From NCBI GenBank assembly GCA_000721275.1, contig JOFO01000018.1:58749-122748 (forward strand): 64,000 bases of DNA, in the 5' to 3' direction. Both the position numbers and the translations under genes were made by a program. Origin of the DNA: Microtetraspora glauca (GTDB lineage: Bacteria > Actinomycetota > Actinomycetes > Streptomycetales > Streptomycetaceae). Position 1 is the first letter of the stretch. Each line of letters opens with the position of its first letter. Positions 41,128 through 49,705 of this stretch are shown here, piece by piece. Under the pieces are notes generated by a model, which worked only from the letters and a program-made list of their open reading frames with translations, was not told where the DNA came from and ran no database searches.

Positions 41128-42125
41128 CGACAAATCTTCACACGAGCAATCGGGTAACTCTCCGTCAGTTCATTACGGGGCCGTCACGTTTCCTTCACGT
41201 TCTCGGCGTCCTGTGCGTGTCGCTCGTCCTGATCGCCTGCCAGGCGCCGGGAAACGACCGTGATGTCCGCACTGGTCCCGATAGTCCGGAACTGGTGGAT
41301 GTGAACCAGCGGGTGATCGCCTACGCCCGCCAGGCGGCCGACCGCGCCCCCTACCGGCCCCCGAGCGCGGCGGACCGCGAACGCCTCGCCCGGGGCGTCG
41401 GCCGCCTCCTGGACGGCGACCGCCCCGGCGCCGAGCGCGCCCTCGCCGACGCCGGCTTCCGCGTGACCCGGCTGACCGACGCCGTGTCCGGGCGGCGGTA
41501 CGACGAGGTCGCGGCGCGCGGGAGCGGCCCGGAGGCCCGCTGGGGGCGCCTGTACGTGAGCGCCGGCGCCGGCATCCGCTGGAGCGTCCAGGTGCCGCAC
41601 CCCGTCGCCGACCGCCACACCGAAGACCTGGGCGCCCGCCTCCTGGAGGACACCCCCCAGGGCGCGCTCGTCCTGGCGGGCGCCCACCGCACCGCAGGCC
41701 GCGGCGACGCGGCGGACGTGGCCCACCGCACCGACAGCGCCTTCCACGCCATCGTCCGGGAGCTCCAGAAGCGCGACGTCCCGGGCGTGCAGCTGCACGG
41801 CTTCGCGCAGACCCGCAGCCGCCCCTACGACGCCGTCGTCTCCACCGGCGCCGCGCGCGCGTCGACCGAGGACGCCGCGCGCCTCGCCGCCCTCATGGAG
41901 AGCCGCGACCTCCGCGTCTGCCGGGCCTGGTCGGCCCCCTGCCCCCTGGAGGGCACCACGAACGTCCAGGGCAGGTCGGCCCAGCGCCACGGCGCCCCCT
42001 TCCTCCACGTCGAACTGGCACCGAAGGCCCGGTCCGCCGCCCCCGAGACCCGCGAGGCCACCCGCGCGCGCACGGCCCTCGCGACCCTCCTCTCCACCTG
42101 GACGGCGGAGCGGGACAATCGGTGA
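41121..42125 (+). CDS. Lipoprotein of unknown function, divergent from capA
   Basis: This 334-residue protein has a lipoprotein signal (HVLGVLCVSLVLIAC, Cys40). A soluble domain follows with VPHPVADRHTEDLGARLLED, ALVLAGAHRTAG, AHRTDSAFHAIVREL and PGVQLHGF. The conserved His, Asp and Glu could form a metal site like that of N-formylglutamate amidohydrolase or gamma-glutamyl hydrolases, but I cannot place it firmly. Its ATG overlaps the 5' end of divergent capA by seven bases, so the promoters lie within the opposite genes. The location suggests a PGA-processing role, by inference only. Confidence 0.65.
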   Translation: MSPTNLHTSNRVTLRQFITGPSRFLHVLGVLCVSLVLIACQAPGNDRDVRTGPDSPELVDVNQRVIAYARQAADRAPYRPPSAADRERLARGVGRLLDGDRPGAERALADAGFRVTRLTDAVSGRRYDEVAARGSGPEARWGRLYVSAGAGIRWSVQVPHPVADRHTEDLGARLLEDTPQGALVLAGAHRTAGRGDAADVAHRTDSAFHAIVRELQKRDVPGVQLHGFAQTRSRPYDAVVSTGAARASTEDAARLAALMESRDLRVCRAWSAPCPLEGTTNVQGRSAQRHGAPFLHVELAPKARSAAPETREATRARTALATLLSTWTAERDNR

Positions 42126-42181
42126 GCCGGACGTTGCGCAGGCCGCCGCGAAAGCGGCGTCACGACATCAGGGGGTCACGC

Positions 42182-43048
42182 ATGGGACAGGGCGGCACCG
42201 GGGACACCGGGGATCAGGCGGCGTTCTTCGCGGCGTACGACACGATGCTGCGGCGCTGGCCCGTGGACGTCACCGTCATCGACGTACCGTCGCCGTACGG
42301 CAGCACGCGGGTCCACGTCAGCGGTCCGGAGGACGGCGCCCCGCTCGTGCTGCTGCCCGGCGGCGGCACCACCTCCCTGGCCTGGTTCGCCAACGTCGGG
42401 GACCTCTCCCGCGTCCACCGCGTGTACGCGGTCGACCTGATGGGCGACGTCGGCCGCAGCGTCCACGACGGGGCGCCGTTGCGCGGCACCGGGGACCTGA
42501 CGGCGTGGCTGGACGCGGTGCTGGACGGGCTCGGCCTGACGGAGACGCGGTTGTGCGGCCACTCCTACGGCGCCGCCATCGCGCTGCACCACGCGCTGCA
42601 CGCGCCCCACCGCGTCAGCCGGCTGGCCCTCCTCGACCCCACCGGCTGCTTCGCCGGGCTCGGCGCGCGCTATCTGCTGCGCGCGCTCCCGGCGCTCCTC
42701 CGGCCCTCCGCCGCGCGCCTGCGGGCGCTTACGGCGTGGGAGACCGGTGGCCGCCTCCCCGAGGACCCCACCTGGCGGGACTTCCTCGACCGTGCCGCGA
42801 CGGCGCCCCGCTCCAAGGTCGTCGCCATGCGGCGCCCCCGGCCCGAGACCCTGAGGGCCTGCGCCGTTCCGACGCTGGTGCTGCTGGCGGCGGACAGCCG
42901 GGCCCACAACGTGCGGCGGGTGGCGGCCGCGGCCCGTGACCTCCTTCCCGACGCGGACGTCACCGTGCTGCCGGGCGCCTCCCACCATTCCCTTCCCACC
43001 GAGCAGCCCGCCGAGCTCAACCGACTGCTCACGCGGTTCCTCGCGTGA
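42182..43048 (+). CDS. Alpha/beta-fold hydrolase
   Basis: This 288-residue protein shows the oxyanion segment LVLLPGGGTTSLAW, the nucleophile elbow LCGHSYGAAIALH, the acid TLVLLAADSRAHNV and the base VLPGASHHSLPTEQP. This is a complete catalytic triad of the hydrolase superfamily, cytosolic. I start at ATG 42182 preceded by GGGGG. It stands 56 bases after the lipoprotein gene. The substrate is not predictable. Confidence 0.85.
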   Translation: MGQGGTGDTGDQAAFFAAYDTMLRRWPVDVTVIDVPSPYGSTRVHVSGPEDGAPLVLLPGGGTTSLAWFANVGDLSRVHRVYAVDLMGDVGRSVHDGAPLRGTGDLTAWLDAVLDGLGLTETRLCGHSYGAAIALHHALHAPHRVSRLALLDPTGCFAGLGARYLLRALPALLRPSAARLRALTAWETGGRLPEDPTWRDFLDRAATAPRSKVVAMRRPRPETLRACAVPTLVLLAADSRAHNVRRVAAAARDLLPDADVTVLPGASHHSLPTEQPAELNRLLTRFLA

Positions 43049-43140
43049 CGAACGCGGCGGCCGGCGTGACAAGCGCGGCGGCCGGGCGCGGGCAGGGGCC
43101 TCGCCGCCCCACCTGGGAGTGCCGCGCGCGCCCGTGTCGC

Positions 43141-43286
43141 ATGCGCCCCCTGCCGCACGAGCGCCGTGCCCTACGGGCGCTCCCGCCACACGAGCGCCCT
43201 GCCTTCGGACGCCCCTCCCGCACGAGCGCCCCTGCCGCACGAACGCCCCGCTGTACGAGCCCCCTGCCATGCGAGCGCCCGTGTCA
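43141..43286. repeat. Degenerate 20-24-bp repeats upstream of TetR
   Basis: About seven imperfect units of CCCTGCCGCACGAGCGCC form occur with changes (e.g. TACGGGCGC, ACGAACGCC). The gap 43049-43315 holds no gene. The last unit grades into the TetR operator, suggesting the array may be decayed operator half-sites (ACGA...) or slippage. Confidence 0.55.
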
Positions 43287-43309
43287 TACGAACGGTCGTA
43301 AGCTAAGAT
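43287..43309 (+). promoter_or_regulatory. TetR operator and leaderless promoter
   Basis: TACGAACGGTCGTA (43287-43300) has 5-bp arms and a 4-bp centre. A -10 element TAAGAT follows at 43304-43309, and GTGTCA around 43281 could be the -35. The start codon is only seven bases after the -10, so the mRNA should be leaderless or nearly so. Confidence 0.65.
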
Positions 43310-43315
43310 CCCCGC

Positions 43316-43921
43316 ATGCCCCGACGCTCCGCCGCCGACGCGCTCGACACCCGAGCCAGGATCCTCGACCGTGCCGTGGCCATCGCCGCGACGGACGGCC
43401 TGGAGGGCGTCACCATCGGCCGGCTCGCCACCGACCTCGGCATGAGCAAGGCGGGCGTGCACGGGCACTTCGGCTCCAAGGAGGCGCTGCAGCTCGCCGC
43501 CTTCGAGGTCGCCGTCGAACAGTTCAAGGAGCTGGTGCCCGCCAGGGCCGCGCGCGCCGCGGGCCCGGGCGCCGCGCGCCTGCTGCACCTGTGCGACGCC
43601 TGGGTCGACTACCTCGAACGCGACGGCATCGCCGGCGGCGGCTGCTTCCTGACCGCCGCCGCCCTGGAGTTCGACAACCGCCCGGGACCGGTGCGCGACG
43701 CCATCGCGCACACCGCCGACCACTGGCGCTCCCATCTCACGCGCCTCGCCGAGGACGCCGTCGCGGCCGGGGACCTGCCCCCCGACACCGACCCCGCGCA
43801 GATCGCCTTCGAGCTCAACGGCATCGCCATGGCCGCCAACCAGGCCATCCAGCTCCAGCACGACCCCACGGCCCCCGACCGCGCCCGCCGCGCCATGCGC
43901 CGCACCCTCGGCACGCCCTGA
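43316..43921 (+). CDS. TetR-family regulator
   Basis: This 201-residue protein has the HTH domain TRARILDRAVAIAATDGLEGVTIGRLATDLGMSKAGVHGHFGSKEALQ and a ligand-binding half with LLHLCDAWVDYLERDGIAGGGCFLTAAALEFDNRPGPVRDAI. That motif is found in TetR proteins with the C-terminal domain of the TetR_C_6-like group. The palindrome overlapping its promoter implies autorepression. Convergent with an alpha/beta hydrolase, so its target beyond itself is uncertain; the hydrolase at 42182 is a candidate. Confidence 0.88.
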   Translation: MPRRSAADALDTRARILDRAVAIAATDGLEGVTIGRLATDLGMSKAGVHGHFGSKEALQLAAFEVAVEQFKELVPARAARAAGPGAARLLHLCDAWVDYLERDGIAGGGCFLTAAALEFDNRPGPVRDAIAHTADHWRSHLTRLAEDAVAAGDLPPDTDPAQIAFELNGIAMAANQAIQLQHDPTAPDRARRAMRRTLGTP

Positions 43922-43936
43922 CCCGACCGCCCCCGG

Positions 43937-44749
43937 TCACCCCGCCGACGTGTCCCGCCCCGTGAAGGCGAGGATCAGCGCGGCCGTCCGCCGCGGCTCC
44001 TCCAGGATGGGCGTGTGCCCCGCGCCTGGCAGCATCTCGACGCGGGCGTCCGGCACGACGCGGTAGCCGGCCGCGGACGACGGCCGCCACCGGCGGTCCT
44101 GGTCGCCGAAGACCACCAGCAGCGGCTTGCCCACGGACACGAGCCGTTCCGGCAGCGACCGCGCGGTCAGGTACGCGACGGACGCCTGCATCGAGGCGGC
44201 GAGCGCGGGGAAGCTCATCTCCCGCAGCTCGTCGACGAGTTCCCGCGGGACCTCGAACCCCGCACGGAACCCCGTGCTCGCGAAGGCGCGGACCTCCGCG
44301 TCGGACGGCGGCCACCGCGCGGGATCGAGCGCGGCGCCGTCAGGGGCGAGGAAGGCGTCCATGGCGGGCCCGGTGTTGACGAGCACCAGCGCCGTCACCA
44401 GCTCCGGCCGCTGTTCGGCGAGCGCGGTCGCCATGTAGCCGCCGCTGGAATGGCCCACGACGGTGACGCGCGCGACGCCGAGCCGGTCCATCGCCGCGCC
44501 GACCGCCGCCGCCTGGAGGGAGGTCTCGTACCGGCCGTCCGCCGGGGCGGCGGAGCGGCCGTGCCCCGGCAGGTCGACCCGGATGACGCGGTGCGACGCG
44601 GCCAGCAGCGGCACCAGGGCGTCCCACGAGCGGCTGGTCGCGGCGGATCCGTGGAGGAGCAGGAGGGCGGGGGCGTCCCGGGGGCCGTCCTCGCGGACGT
44701 ACAAGGGCGTGTGCGTGGGCGCAGGAGTGTCCGTGTGGTGTGCGGTCAT
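43937..44749 (-). CDS. Alpha/beta-fold hydrolase (lysophospholipase/lactonase-like)
   Basis: This 270-residue enzyme has oxyanion segment LLLLHGSAATSRSWD, RVDLPGHGRSAAPADG, nucleophile elbow VVGHSSGGYMATALAEQRPE, acid LLVVFGDQDRRW and base LPGAGHTPILEEP. All triad residues are present. The DLPGHGRS form is widespread among haloperoxidase- and meta-cleavage-hydrolase-like proteins. Divergent from the AraC gene with 89 bases between, so shared regulation by AraC is possible. Confidence 0.85.
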   Translation of the reverse strand: MTAHHTDTPAPTHTPLYVREDGPRDAPALLLLHGSAATSRSWDALVPLLAASHRVIRVDLPGHGRSAAPADGRYETSLQAAAVGAAMDRLGVARVTVVGHSSGGYMATALAEQRPELVTALVLVNTGPAMDAFLAPDGAALDPARWPPSDAEVRAFASTGFRAGFEVPRELVDELREMSFPALAASMQASVAYLTARSLPERLVSVGKPLLVVFGDQDRRWRPSSAAGYRVVPDARVEMLPGAGHTPILEEPRRTAALILAFTGRDTSAG

Positions 44750-44838
44750 GGGTCCACTGTCACGGCCGCCGGGGGCAGACGGCTTGGAGAAATGTTCCGT
44801 CCGAGGCCCCGCGTAGGATCGGACAGGGGTGCCTCTTC

Positions 44839-45711
44839 ATGAACGACCGTGTCGATCCGACCGCGTGGGACGTCGCCCGCCCGCGGTCGCCCGGCCGGAC
44901 GGCGGGCGTCGACATGGCCGGGTTCCGGGTGCCGGGCCTGCTCGGCGAGGGCCTGCGGCTGATCCCGCACCCGTCCGTGATGCTGATCCTGGAGTGCGGC
45001 GACGGCACCTCCACCGTGGACGACGGCACCGGGCGGCGACAGCCGGGAAGCCTCGTCGCCGGACCCGGTTTCGGCGTCGGCGGCGGGGTCCGGGCCTGGG
45101 GCGAGCACGTCGAGTGCGTCCAAGTACGTCTCTCTCCCGTCGTCGCGGCAGCGGTCCTGGGCGTCGGCCCGACGGAACTCGCCGGCGCCATGGTGACCCT
45201 CGACGACCTGTGGGGCGGCGAAGCCGCGCGCGTCCGCGAGGAGTTGGGCCGCATCCCCTCCTGGCAGGGCCGCTTCGCCCATACGGAAGCGCTGCTCACC
45301 CGCCGCGGCGCGTCCCAGCCACCGGCCGACCCGGCGGTCGCGTGGGCGTGGCACCGCCTGGTCACCGACAGCGGCCTCGTCCGCGTCGAGGACCTGGCGA
45401 CCGAACTCGGCTGGAGCCGCAAGCGGTTGTGGTCCCGCTTCACCACCCACCTCGGCATCCCGCCGAAGCGCGCCGCGAAGCTCATCCGCTTCGACCGCGC
45501 GGTCCACCGCATGGTCGCGGGCGCCCCCACGGCCCGGGCAGCGGCCGACGGCGGCTACTGCGACCAGTCCCATCTGCACCGCGACATCATGGAGTTCACC
45601 GGCACGACCCCCACGACGGTGGTACGCGAACCGTTCCTGACGGTGGACGCCCGAGCCTGGCCGACCGGAACGGCGCCGGCCCGGCGCGCGGACAGCCGCC
45701 GGGCATGGTAG
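44839..45711 (+). CDS. AraC-family transcriptional regulator
   Basis: This 290-residue protein has an N-terminal sensory domain and a C-terminal double HTH: VEDLATELGWSRKRLWSRFTTHLGIPPKRAAKLIRFDRAVHRM, then AAADGGYCDQSHLHRDIMEFTGTTPTTVV. The second helix-turn-helix YCDQSHLHRDI is diagnostic. ATG start at 44839; AGGGG lies ahead. The divergent hydrolase at 43937-44749 is a likely target. A GNAT gene follows nine bases after, probably co-transcribed. Confidence 0.9.
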   Translation: MNDRVDPTAWDVARPRSPGRTAGVDMAGFRVPGLLGEGLRLIPHPSVMLILECGDGTSTVDDGTGRRQPGSLVAGPGFGVGGGVRAWGEHVECVQVRLSPVVAAAVLGVGPTELAGAMVTLDDLWGGEAARVREELGRIPSWQGRFAHTEALLTRRGASQPPADPAVAWAWHRLVTDSGLVRVEDLATELGWSRKRLWSRFTTHLGIPPKRAAKLIRFDRAVHRMVAGAPTARAAADGGYCDQSHLHRDIMEFTGTTPTTVVREPFLTVDARAWPTGTAPARRADSRRAW

Positions 45712-45720
45712 AGGAGAAGG

Positions 45721-46308
45721 ATGCGGACACCCTTCCTCGTTCCCCGGATCGCCGCAGGTGACGACCTGCTGCTGAGGCCCTGGCACCTCGGAGATCTGCC
45801 GCTGGTTCAGGAGGCGGCCGAAGACGCCTACATCCCCCTGATCACCACCGTCCCCAGCCCCTACACCCACGACGAGGGCGTGGCGTTCGTCCTCCGCCAG
45901 GAGCAGCGCGCGCTCAGCCGCACCGGCTACCCCTTCGTCGTGGCGGAGCGCCAGGGAGACCGCGGCCTCGGCACGATCGGTCTGTGGCCGAACCCCGCCG
46001 ACGAAGGCCGGGCGGCCGTGGGCTACTGGCTGGCCGGCTCGGCCCGAGGACGCGGCATCGCCGTCACGGCTCTGCGCACCGTCGCCTCCTGGGCGCTCCG
46101 CGAGCAGGGCTTCGAGCGGCTGGAGCTCTACGCCGAGCCCTGGAACGCCGCCTCGCGCAAGACCGCCGCCCGAGCGGGCTTCACGTACGAAGGACTCCTC
46201 CGCGCCTGGCAGGTGGTGGGCGGCGAACGCCGCGACATGACGGTCTACTCCCGACTGGCCACCGACCCCGACTTCTCCGGCACCGACCGTCCCGACGCCC
46301 ACGCCTGA
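45721..46308 (+). CDS. GNAT-family N-acetyltransferase (RimJ-like)
   Basis: This 195-residue protein contains LLLRPWHLGDLPLVQEAAED, the acetyl-CoA motif VGYWLAGSARGRGIAVTALRTVASWAL (R/Q-x-x-G-x-G/A type) and FERLELYAEPWNAASRKTAARAGFTYEGLLR, which fits RimJ/RimL-like GNATs acting on protein N-termini or small amines. GAGGAG lies a few bases before the ATG. It is in the same direction and only nine bases after the AraC gene. Confidence 0.88.
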   Translation: MRTPFLVPRIAAGDDLLLRPWHLGDLPLVQEAAEDAYIPLITTVPSPYTHDEGVAFVLRQEQRALSRTGYPFVVAERQGDRGLGTIGLWPNPADEGRAAVGYWLAGSARGRGIAVTALRTVASWALREQGFERLELYAEPWNAASRKTAARAGFTYEGLLRAWQVVGGERRDMTVYSRLATDPDFSGTDRPDAHA

Positions 46309-46353
46309 CCCCCGCCCGTACGTCGTCGAGGCGGTCCGGGGTTCACTGTCGGG

Positions 46354-47082
46354 ATGGAAACAGCCTGGGACGACATGGTCGACTGCCGGCGGGAGACCGG
46401 CCGTGTTCCGCAGCTCCTGGAGCGGGTCGAGCGCGAGGACGACGCAGAGGCGTGGCGGGAGCTGGGGTACCGGCTCGTTCTGGAGCACGACCTGGTGTCC
46501 CCGGCCGGCTTCGCGGCTCTGCCGCGTCTGGTGCGCCTCGCGCCGCGCAGTGCGGAGGCCCGCGCCCTGGCGGGCGAGATCGTCGAACGGGCGGCGGGAC
46601 CCCACGGCCGCGACGACCTCCTCGCGGCGTGCGCCGGCGCCATCGCCGACCTCCGAGACCTGCTCGTCCAGCACCTGCGTACGCGACCCGACGACTTCCT
46701 CACGTCGCTGCGCGCCCTGCTGGCGACGGTGGGGGAGTACCACTGGGCGGCGGTCCTCGGGGACTTCGTGGACGACTTCTACGCTGTGAACTGCCCCCAC
46801 TGCGACGCGGAGGTCACCGTCGCCATCGGCGACCACGGGCGGTACTCCGCTATTCGAGACTGGGACCTGGGCGATGTGCGTCGGCGTGATCTGAGGCCGG
46901 CGGCCCGGGACGAGCTGACCGGAACGGGCAGGTGGATGTACGAGACGGCCGTCCAGGCGGGCCGGGAGAAGGTCGCCGAGGGCATCGCGTACCTCTTCGG
47001 CCGCGCGGAATGCCCGCTGTGCGGGAGCGTCTTCGGCGTCGCGGACGAGTACACCGGCGCCAACCGGCCGGTCGTACGGTAG
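46354..47082 (+). CDS. Hypothetical protein with two zinc knuckles
   Basis: This 242-residue protein is helical in its N-terminal half (HEAT-like pairs around LERVEREDDAEAWRELGYRL and AALPRLVRLAPRSAEARALAG). The C-terminal half has CPHC (VNCPHCDAEVTVAIGD) and CPLC (AECPLCGSVFGVADEYTG), about 66 residues apart. These four cysteines probably bind one zinc. No enzyme motif is visible. Family unknown to me; conserved-looking enough to be a real gene. It is convergent with the MarR gene, with a weak hairpin between. Confidence 0.7.
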   Translation: METAWDDMVDCRRETGRVPQLLERVEREDDAEAWRELGYRLVLEHDLVSPAGFAALPRLVRLAPRSAEARALAGEIVERAAGPHGRDDLLAACAGAIADLRDLLVQHLRTRPDDFLTSLRALLATVGEYHWAAVLGDFVDDFYAVNCPHCDAEVTVAIGDHGRYSAIRDWDLGDVRRRDLRPAARDELTGTGRWMYETAVQAGREKVAEGIAYLFGRAECPLCGSVFGVADEYTGANRPVVR

Positions 47083-47086
47083 ACGT

Positions 47087-47105
47087 GCCCCCTGCGTCCG
47101 GGGGC
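47087..47105. terminator. Weak hairpin between convergent genes
   Basis: GCCCCC (47087-47092) pairs with GGGGGC (47100-47105) across a 7-nt loop, placed just after the zinc-knuckle gene and before the MarR stop. Confidence 0.4.
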
Positions 47106-47109
47106 GGGC

Positions 47110-47544
47110 TCAGGACGCGGGGTCGTCGAGGAAGACGCGGTGCAGCAGGGTCCGCAGGCGGTGGCGGTCCTCGTCGTCCAGGCGCTCCAGGCCGTCCCGG
47201 GTGGTGCGCATCTTCGCGCGGATCGTGTCGGCGACGCGTTCGCCCTCGGCGGTGAGGATGACGTTCTTGACGCGCCGGTCGGACGTACCGGCCTCGCGGC
47301 GCACCAGCCCCCGCTTCTCCAGCCGGTCGACGATCCCGGTGATGTTCGAGGCGTCGCACGTCATGGTCTCGGCGAGGGCGCGCATCGGCGCGGGGCCCCG
47401 GCGCAGGACGGCCAGCGCCTTGCCCTGGCTCGCGGTGAGGTTCTCGCTCGCCGCCGCGACCGTGAACTCGCCGTAGTAGACACCGAGGGAGACGGAGAGC
47501 AGCTCCATGAGCTCGGCCGTGTCGACGCGGGAACCTTCGGTCAT
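47110..47544 (-). CDS. MarR-family regulator
   Basis: This 144-residue protein has the MarR winged helix: LTASQGKALAVLRRGPAPMRALAETMTCDASNITGIVDRLEKRGLVRREAGTSDRRVKNVILTAEG. The DRR wing motif is intact. It is divergent from an Old Yellow Enzyme gene and probably represses it, with electrophile or oxidant as inducer; the inverted repeat at 47568-47580 is the likely operator. Confidence 0.9.
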   Translation of the reverse strand: MTEGSRVDTAELMELLSVSLGVYYGEFTVAAASENLTASQGKALAVLRRGPAPMRALAETMTCDASNITGIVDRLEKRGLVRREAGTSDRRVKNVILTAEGERVADTIRAKMRTTRDGLERLDDEDRHRLRTLLHRVFLDDPAS

Positions 47545-47567
47545 GGGTCCACGCTACCCGGAGATAC

Positions 47568-47580
47568 TTGACTACTTCAA
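47568..47580. promoter_or_regulatory. Putative MarR operator
   Basis: TTGACTACTTCAA is a 4-5-4 inverted repeat in an AT-rich patch between the divergent MarR and OYE genes, 24 bases from the MarR start. It probably controls both directions. Confidence 0.6.
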
Positions 47581-47668
47581 ATATCGCCCTCTACCGTCTC
47601 CGTCAGTGCGAAAGCATGAAGACCTCAACCATCCACTACGGCAAGCAACAGCCATGAGGAGCCTCCCC

Positions 47669-48805
47669 GTGACCGTCACCGCGTCCCCCGCGACGTCCGC
47701 GTCCCGCGCGGCCGAGATCCTGTCCCGGCCCGTCACGCTGAACGGCCTGACCGTGCCGAACCGCATCGCGATGGCGCCGATGACGCGCATGTTCTCGCCG
47801 AACGGCGTGCCGGGCGAGGACGTGCGGTCGTACTACGCCCGCCGTGCCGCCGCCGGCGTGGGCCTGATCGTCACCGAGGGCACCTACGTCGGCCACGAGT
47901 CGGCCGGGCAGAGCGACCGCGTGCCCCGGTTCCACGGCGAGGAGCAGCTCGCGGGCTGGGCGAAGGTCGCCGAGGCCGTCCACGAGGCCGGCGGCACGAT
48001 CGTGCCGCAGCTCTGGCACATCGGCATGGTCCGCCAGCAGGGCCAGGCGCCGTACCCCGACGCCCCCGCCGTCGGCCCCTCCGGCATCCGCACCGACGGC
48101 ACCGAGGGCACCGGCAAGGCGATGACCCGGAGCGACCTGGACGACGTCATCGGCGCCTTCGCCGAGGCCGCCGCGTCCGCCGAGCGGATCGGCTTCGACG
48201 GCGTCGAACTGCACGGCGCCCACGGCTACCTGATCGACCAGTTCCTGTGGGCCGGCACCAACCGCCGCACGGACGCCTACGGCGGCGACCCCGTCGCCCG
48301 CACCAAGTTCGCGGCCGAGGTCGTGGCCGCCGTCCGCGCGGCCGTCTCGCCCGACTTCCCCGTCATCTTCCGCTACTCGCAGTGGAAGCAGGACGCCTAC
48401 GACGCCCGCCTCGCCGAGACCCCGGAGGAGCTGGAGGCCATCCTGTCCCCGCTGGCCGCCGCCGGCGTCGACGCCTTCCACGCCTCCACCCGCCGCTACT
48501 GGATCCCCGAGTTCGACGGCTCGGACCTGAACCTGGCGGGCTGGACCAGGAAGCTCACCGGCAAGCCCACGATCACCGTCGGCTCGGTCGGCCTCGACGG
48601 CGACTTCATCGGCGCGTTCATGGGAGAGGGCTCCCCGGTCGAGGGCATCGACGACCTCCTGGACCGCCTGGAGCGCGACGAGTTCGACATGGTCGCCGTC
48701 GGCCGCGCCCTGCTCCAGGACCCGGAGTGGGCCTCGAAGGTCCTCACGGGCCGCTTCGACGAACTGAAGCCGTACGACGCGTCCTCCCTCAAGACCCTGA
48801 GCTGA
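47669..48805 (+). CDS. NADH:flavin oxidoreductase (Old Yellow Enzyme family)
   Basis: This 378-residue TIM-barrel flavoenzyme has LNGLTVPNRIAMAPMTRMFS, IVPQLWHIGMVR, FDGVELHGAHGYLIDQFLW, NRRTDAYGGD and a TITVGSVGLDG...MVAVGRALLQDPEW end. HGAHGYL and the GRALL phosphate-binding segment are classic. It reduces activated alkenes using NAD(P)H and FMN. The GTG at 47669 has GAGGAG seven bases before it; ATG 47654 is an alternative but lies across this ribosome binding site. Divergent from its probable regulator MarR. Confidence 0.93.
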   Translation: MTVTASPATSASRAAEILSRPVTLNGLTVPNRIAMAPMTRMFSPNGVPGEDVRSYYARRAAAGVGLIVTEGTYVGHESAGQSDRVPRFHGEEQLAGWAKVAEAVHEAGGTIVPQLWHIGMVRQQGQAPYPDAPAVGPSGIRTDGTEGTGKAMTRSDLDDVIGAFAEAAASAERIGFDGVELHGAHGYLIDQFLWAGTNRRTDAYGGDPVARTKFAAEVVAAVRAAVSPDFPVIFRYSQWKQDAYDARLAETPEELEAILSPLAAAGVDAFHASTRRYWIPEFDGSDLNLAGWTRKLTGKPTITVGSVGLDGDFIGAFMGEGSPVEGIDDLLDRLERDEFDMVAVGRALLQDPEWASKVLTGRFDELKPYDASSLKTLS

Positions 48806-49128
48806 GACCGCCCCCGGCGACGGCGCGGCGGGCGCGCCACCCCGCTCGCGTCCACCGTGTGGACGGCACTCGCGTGGGTGACGGGCGTCGTCGCGTCCTC
48901 GACGACGTGGACGACCAGCGCCGGTGAGGTCGGCCGCGCCGCGACGGAGGTGTTCCAGCCGCAACCGGAGAAGACCGGCGAACCTCCGTGCCCCGCGGCG
49001 TTCCGGCGCGGTGGGCATGGCTTCTCCCAGCACGGCTGCCGGGCATCGCTCGGCGCGGTCACCTGAGGGCCGTGCCCGCCGCCGACCGGGGCCGTCGGCA
49101 GCGACCCCTCGCGCGCCACAGCGCCTGG
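48806..49128. other. Intergenic stretch with no supported gene
   Basis: 323 bp between the OYE gene and a convergent membrane protein gene. A short plus-strand frame (48857-49066) is open but has neither a family match nor a clear ribosome binding site, and antisense frames look like composition effects. No strong hairpin was seen by eye. Confidence 0.5.
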
Positions 49129-49698
49129 CTACACGGGCTCGGGCATGAGGACGGATGACCCACGCGAACGGCCCCTCACCGTCCCGTCCCGGGACGAGGC
49201 CGACTCCCCGTCTGAGACCACGGGAAGCCCGGCCGCCTCCCGCCACACCGCCAGCACCGCGTCGCCCACCGGCCTCATCTCCCCCTGGTACAGCTGCGCG
49301 TGGCCGTCCTTCACCGTGTCCGCCCAGGCGTGCGTGGCGAACACGTACGTGCTGCCCTCCCGGAGCCGGTCGGCGGTCCCGTCGTCCCGCCCGTACGTGA
49401 CGCGCACCGTCCCCCGGACCGTACCCCGCAGCACGGAACCGACCTCGATCCGGTAGACGTCCTGCGTCCACCCCTCGACCACCCGCCGCTCCTCGAACGC
49501 CGCCACCCGCCCCGTGAACACGTTCTCCGTGTGGGGCGCGGTGCCAGCCGGGCTGGTGGCGTCGTACCCGCGCAGCGCGTGACCGCCGCCGACGGGCTCC
49601 GTCCACTGCTGGTACCCGAACCAGCCGCCCACCACCAGCGCCGCCGCGACCACCGCGCCCGCCGCCACGGCCACCGGTGCCGTCTTCTTCTGCCTCAT
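49129..49698 (-). CDS. Signal-anchored hypothetical protein
   Basis: This 189-residue protein has an N-terminal membrane anchor (APVAVAAGAVVAAALVVGGWFGY) and an extracellular beta-rich domain. VFTGRVAAFEERRVV, YRIEVGSVLRGTVRGTVRVTYGRDDGTADRLREGSTYVFATHAW resembles OB-fold-like or TIMP-like domains, tentatively. The C-terminus is short and basic. Same strand and seven bases after the metzincin gene, so they may be an operon; an inhibitor-like role for the protease is possible but unproven. Confidence 0.6.
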   Translation of the reverse strand: MRQKKTAPVAVAAGAVVAAALVVGGWFGYQQWTEPVGGGHALRGYDATSPAGTAPHTENVFTGRVAAFEERRVVEGWTQDVYRIEVGSVLRGTVRGTVRVTYGRDDGTADRLREGSTYVFATHAWADTVKDGHAQLYQGEMRPVGDAVLAVWREAAGLPVVSDGESASSRDGTVRGRSRGSSVLMPEPV

Positions 49699-49705
49699 GC
49701 TCAGC

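Noticed and set aside
48857..49066. Small plus-strand reading frame
   Set aside because: No ribosome binding site, no recognisable domain; better explained by GC composition.
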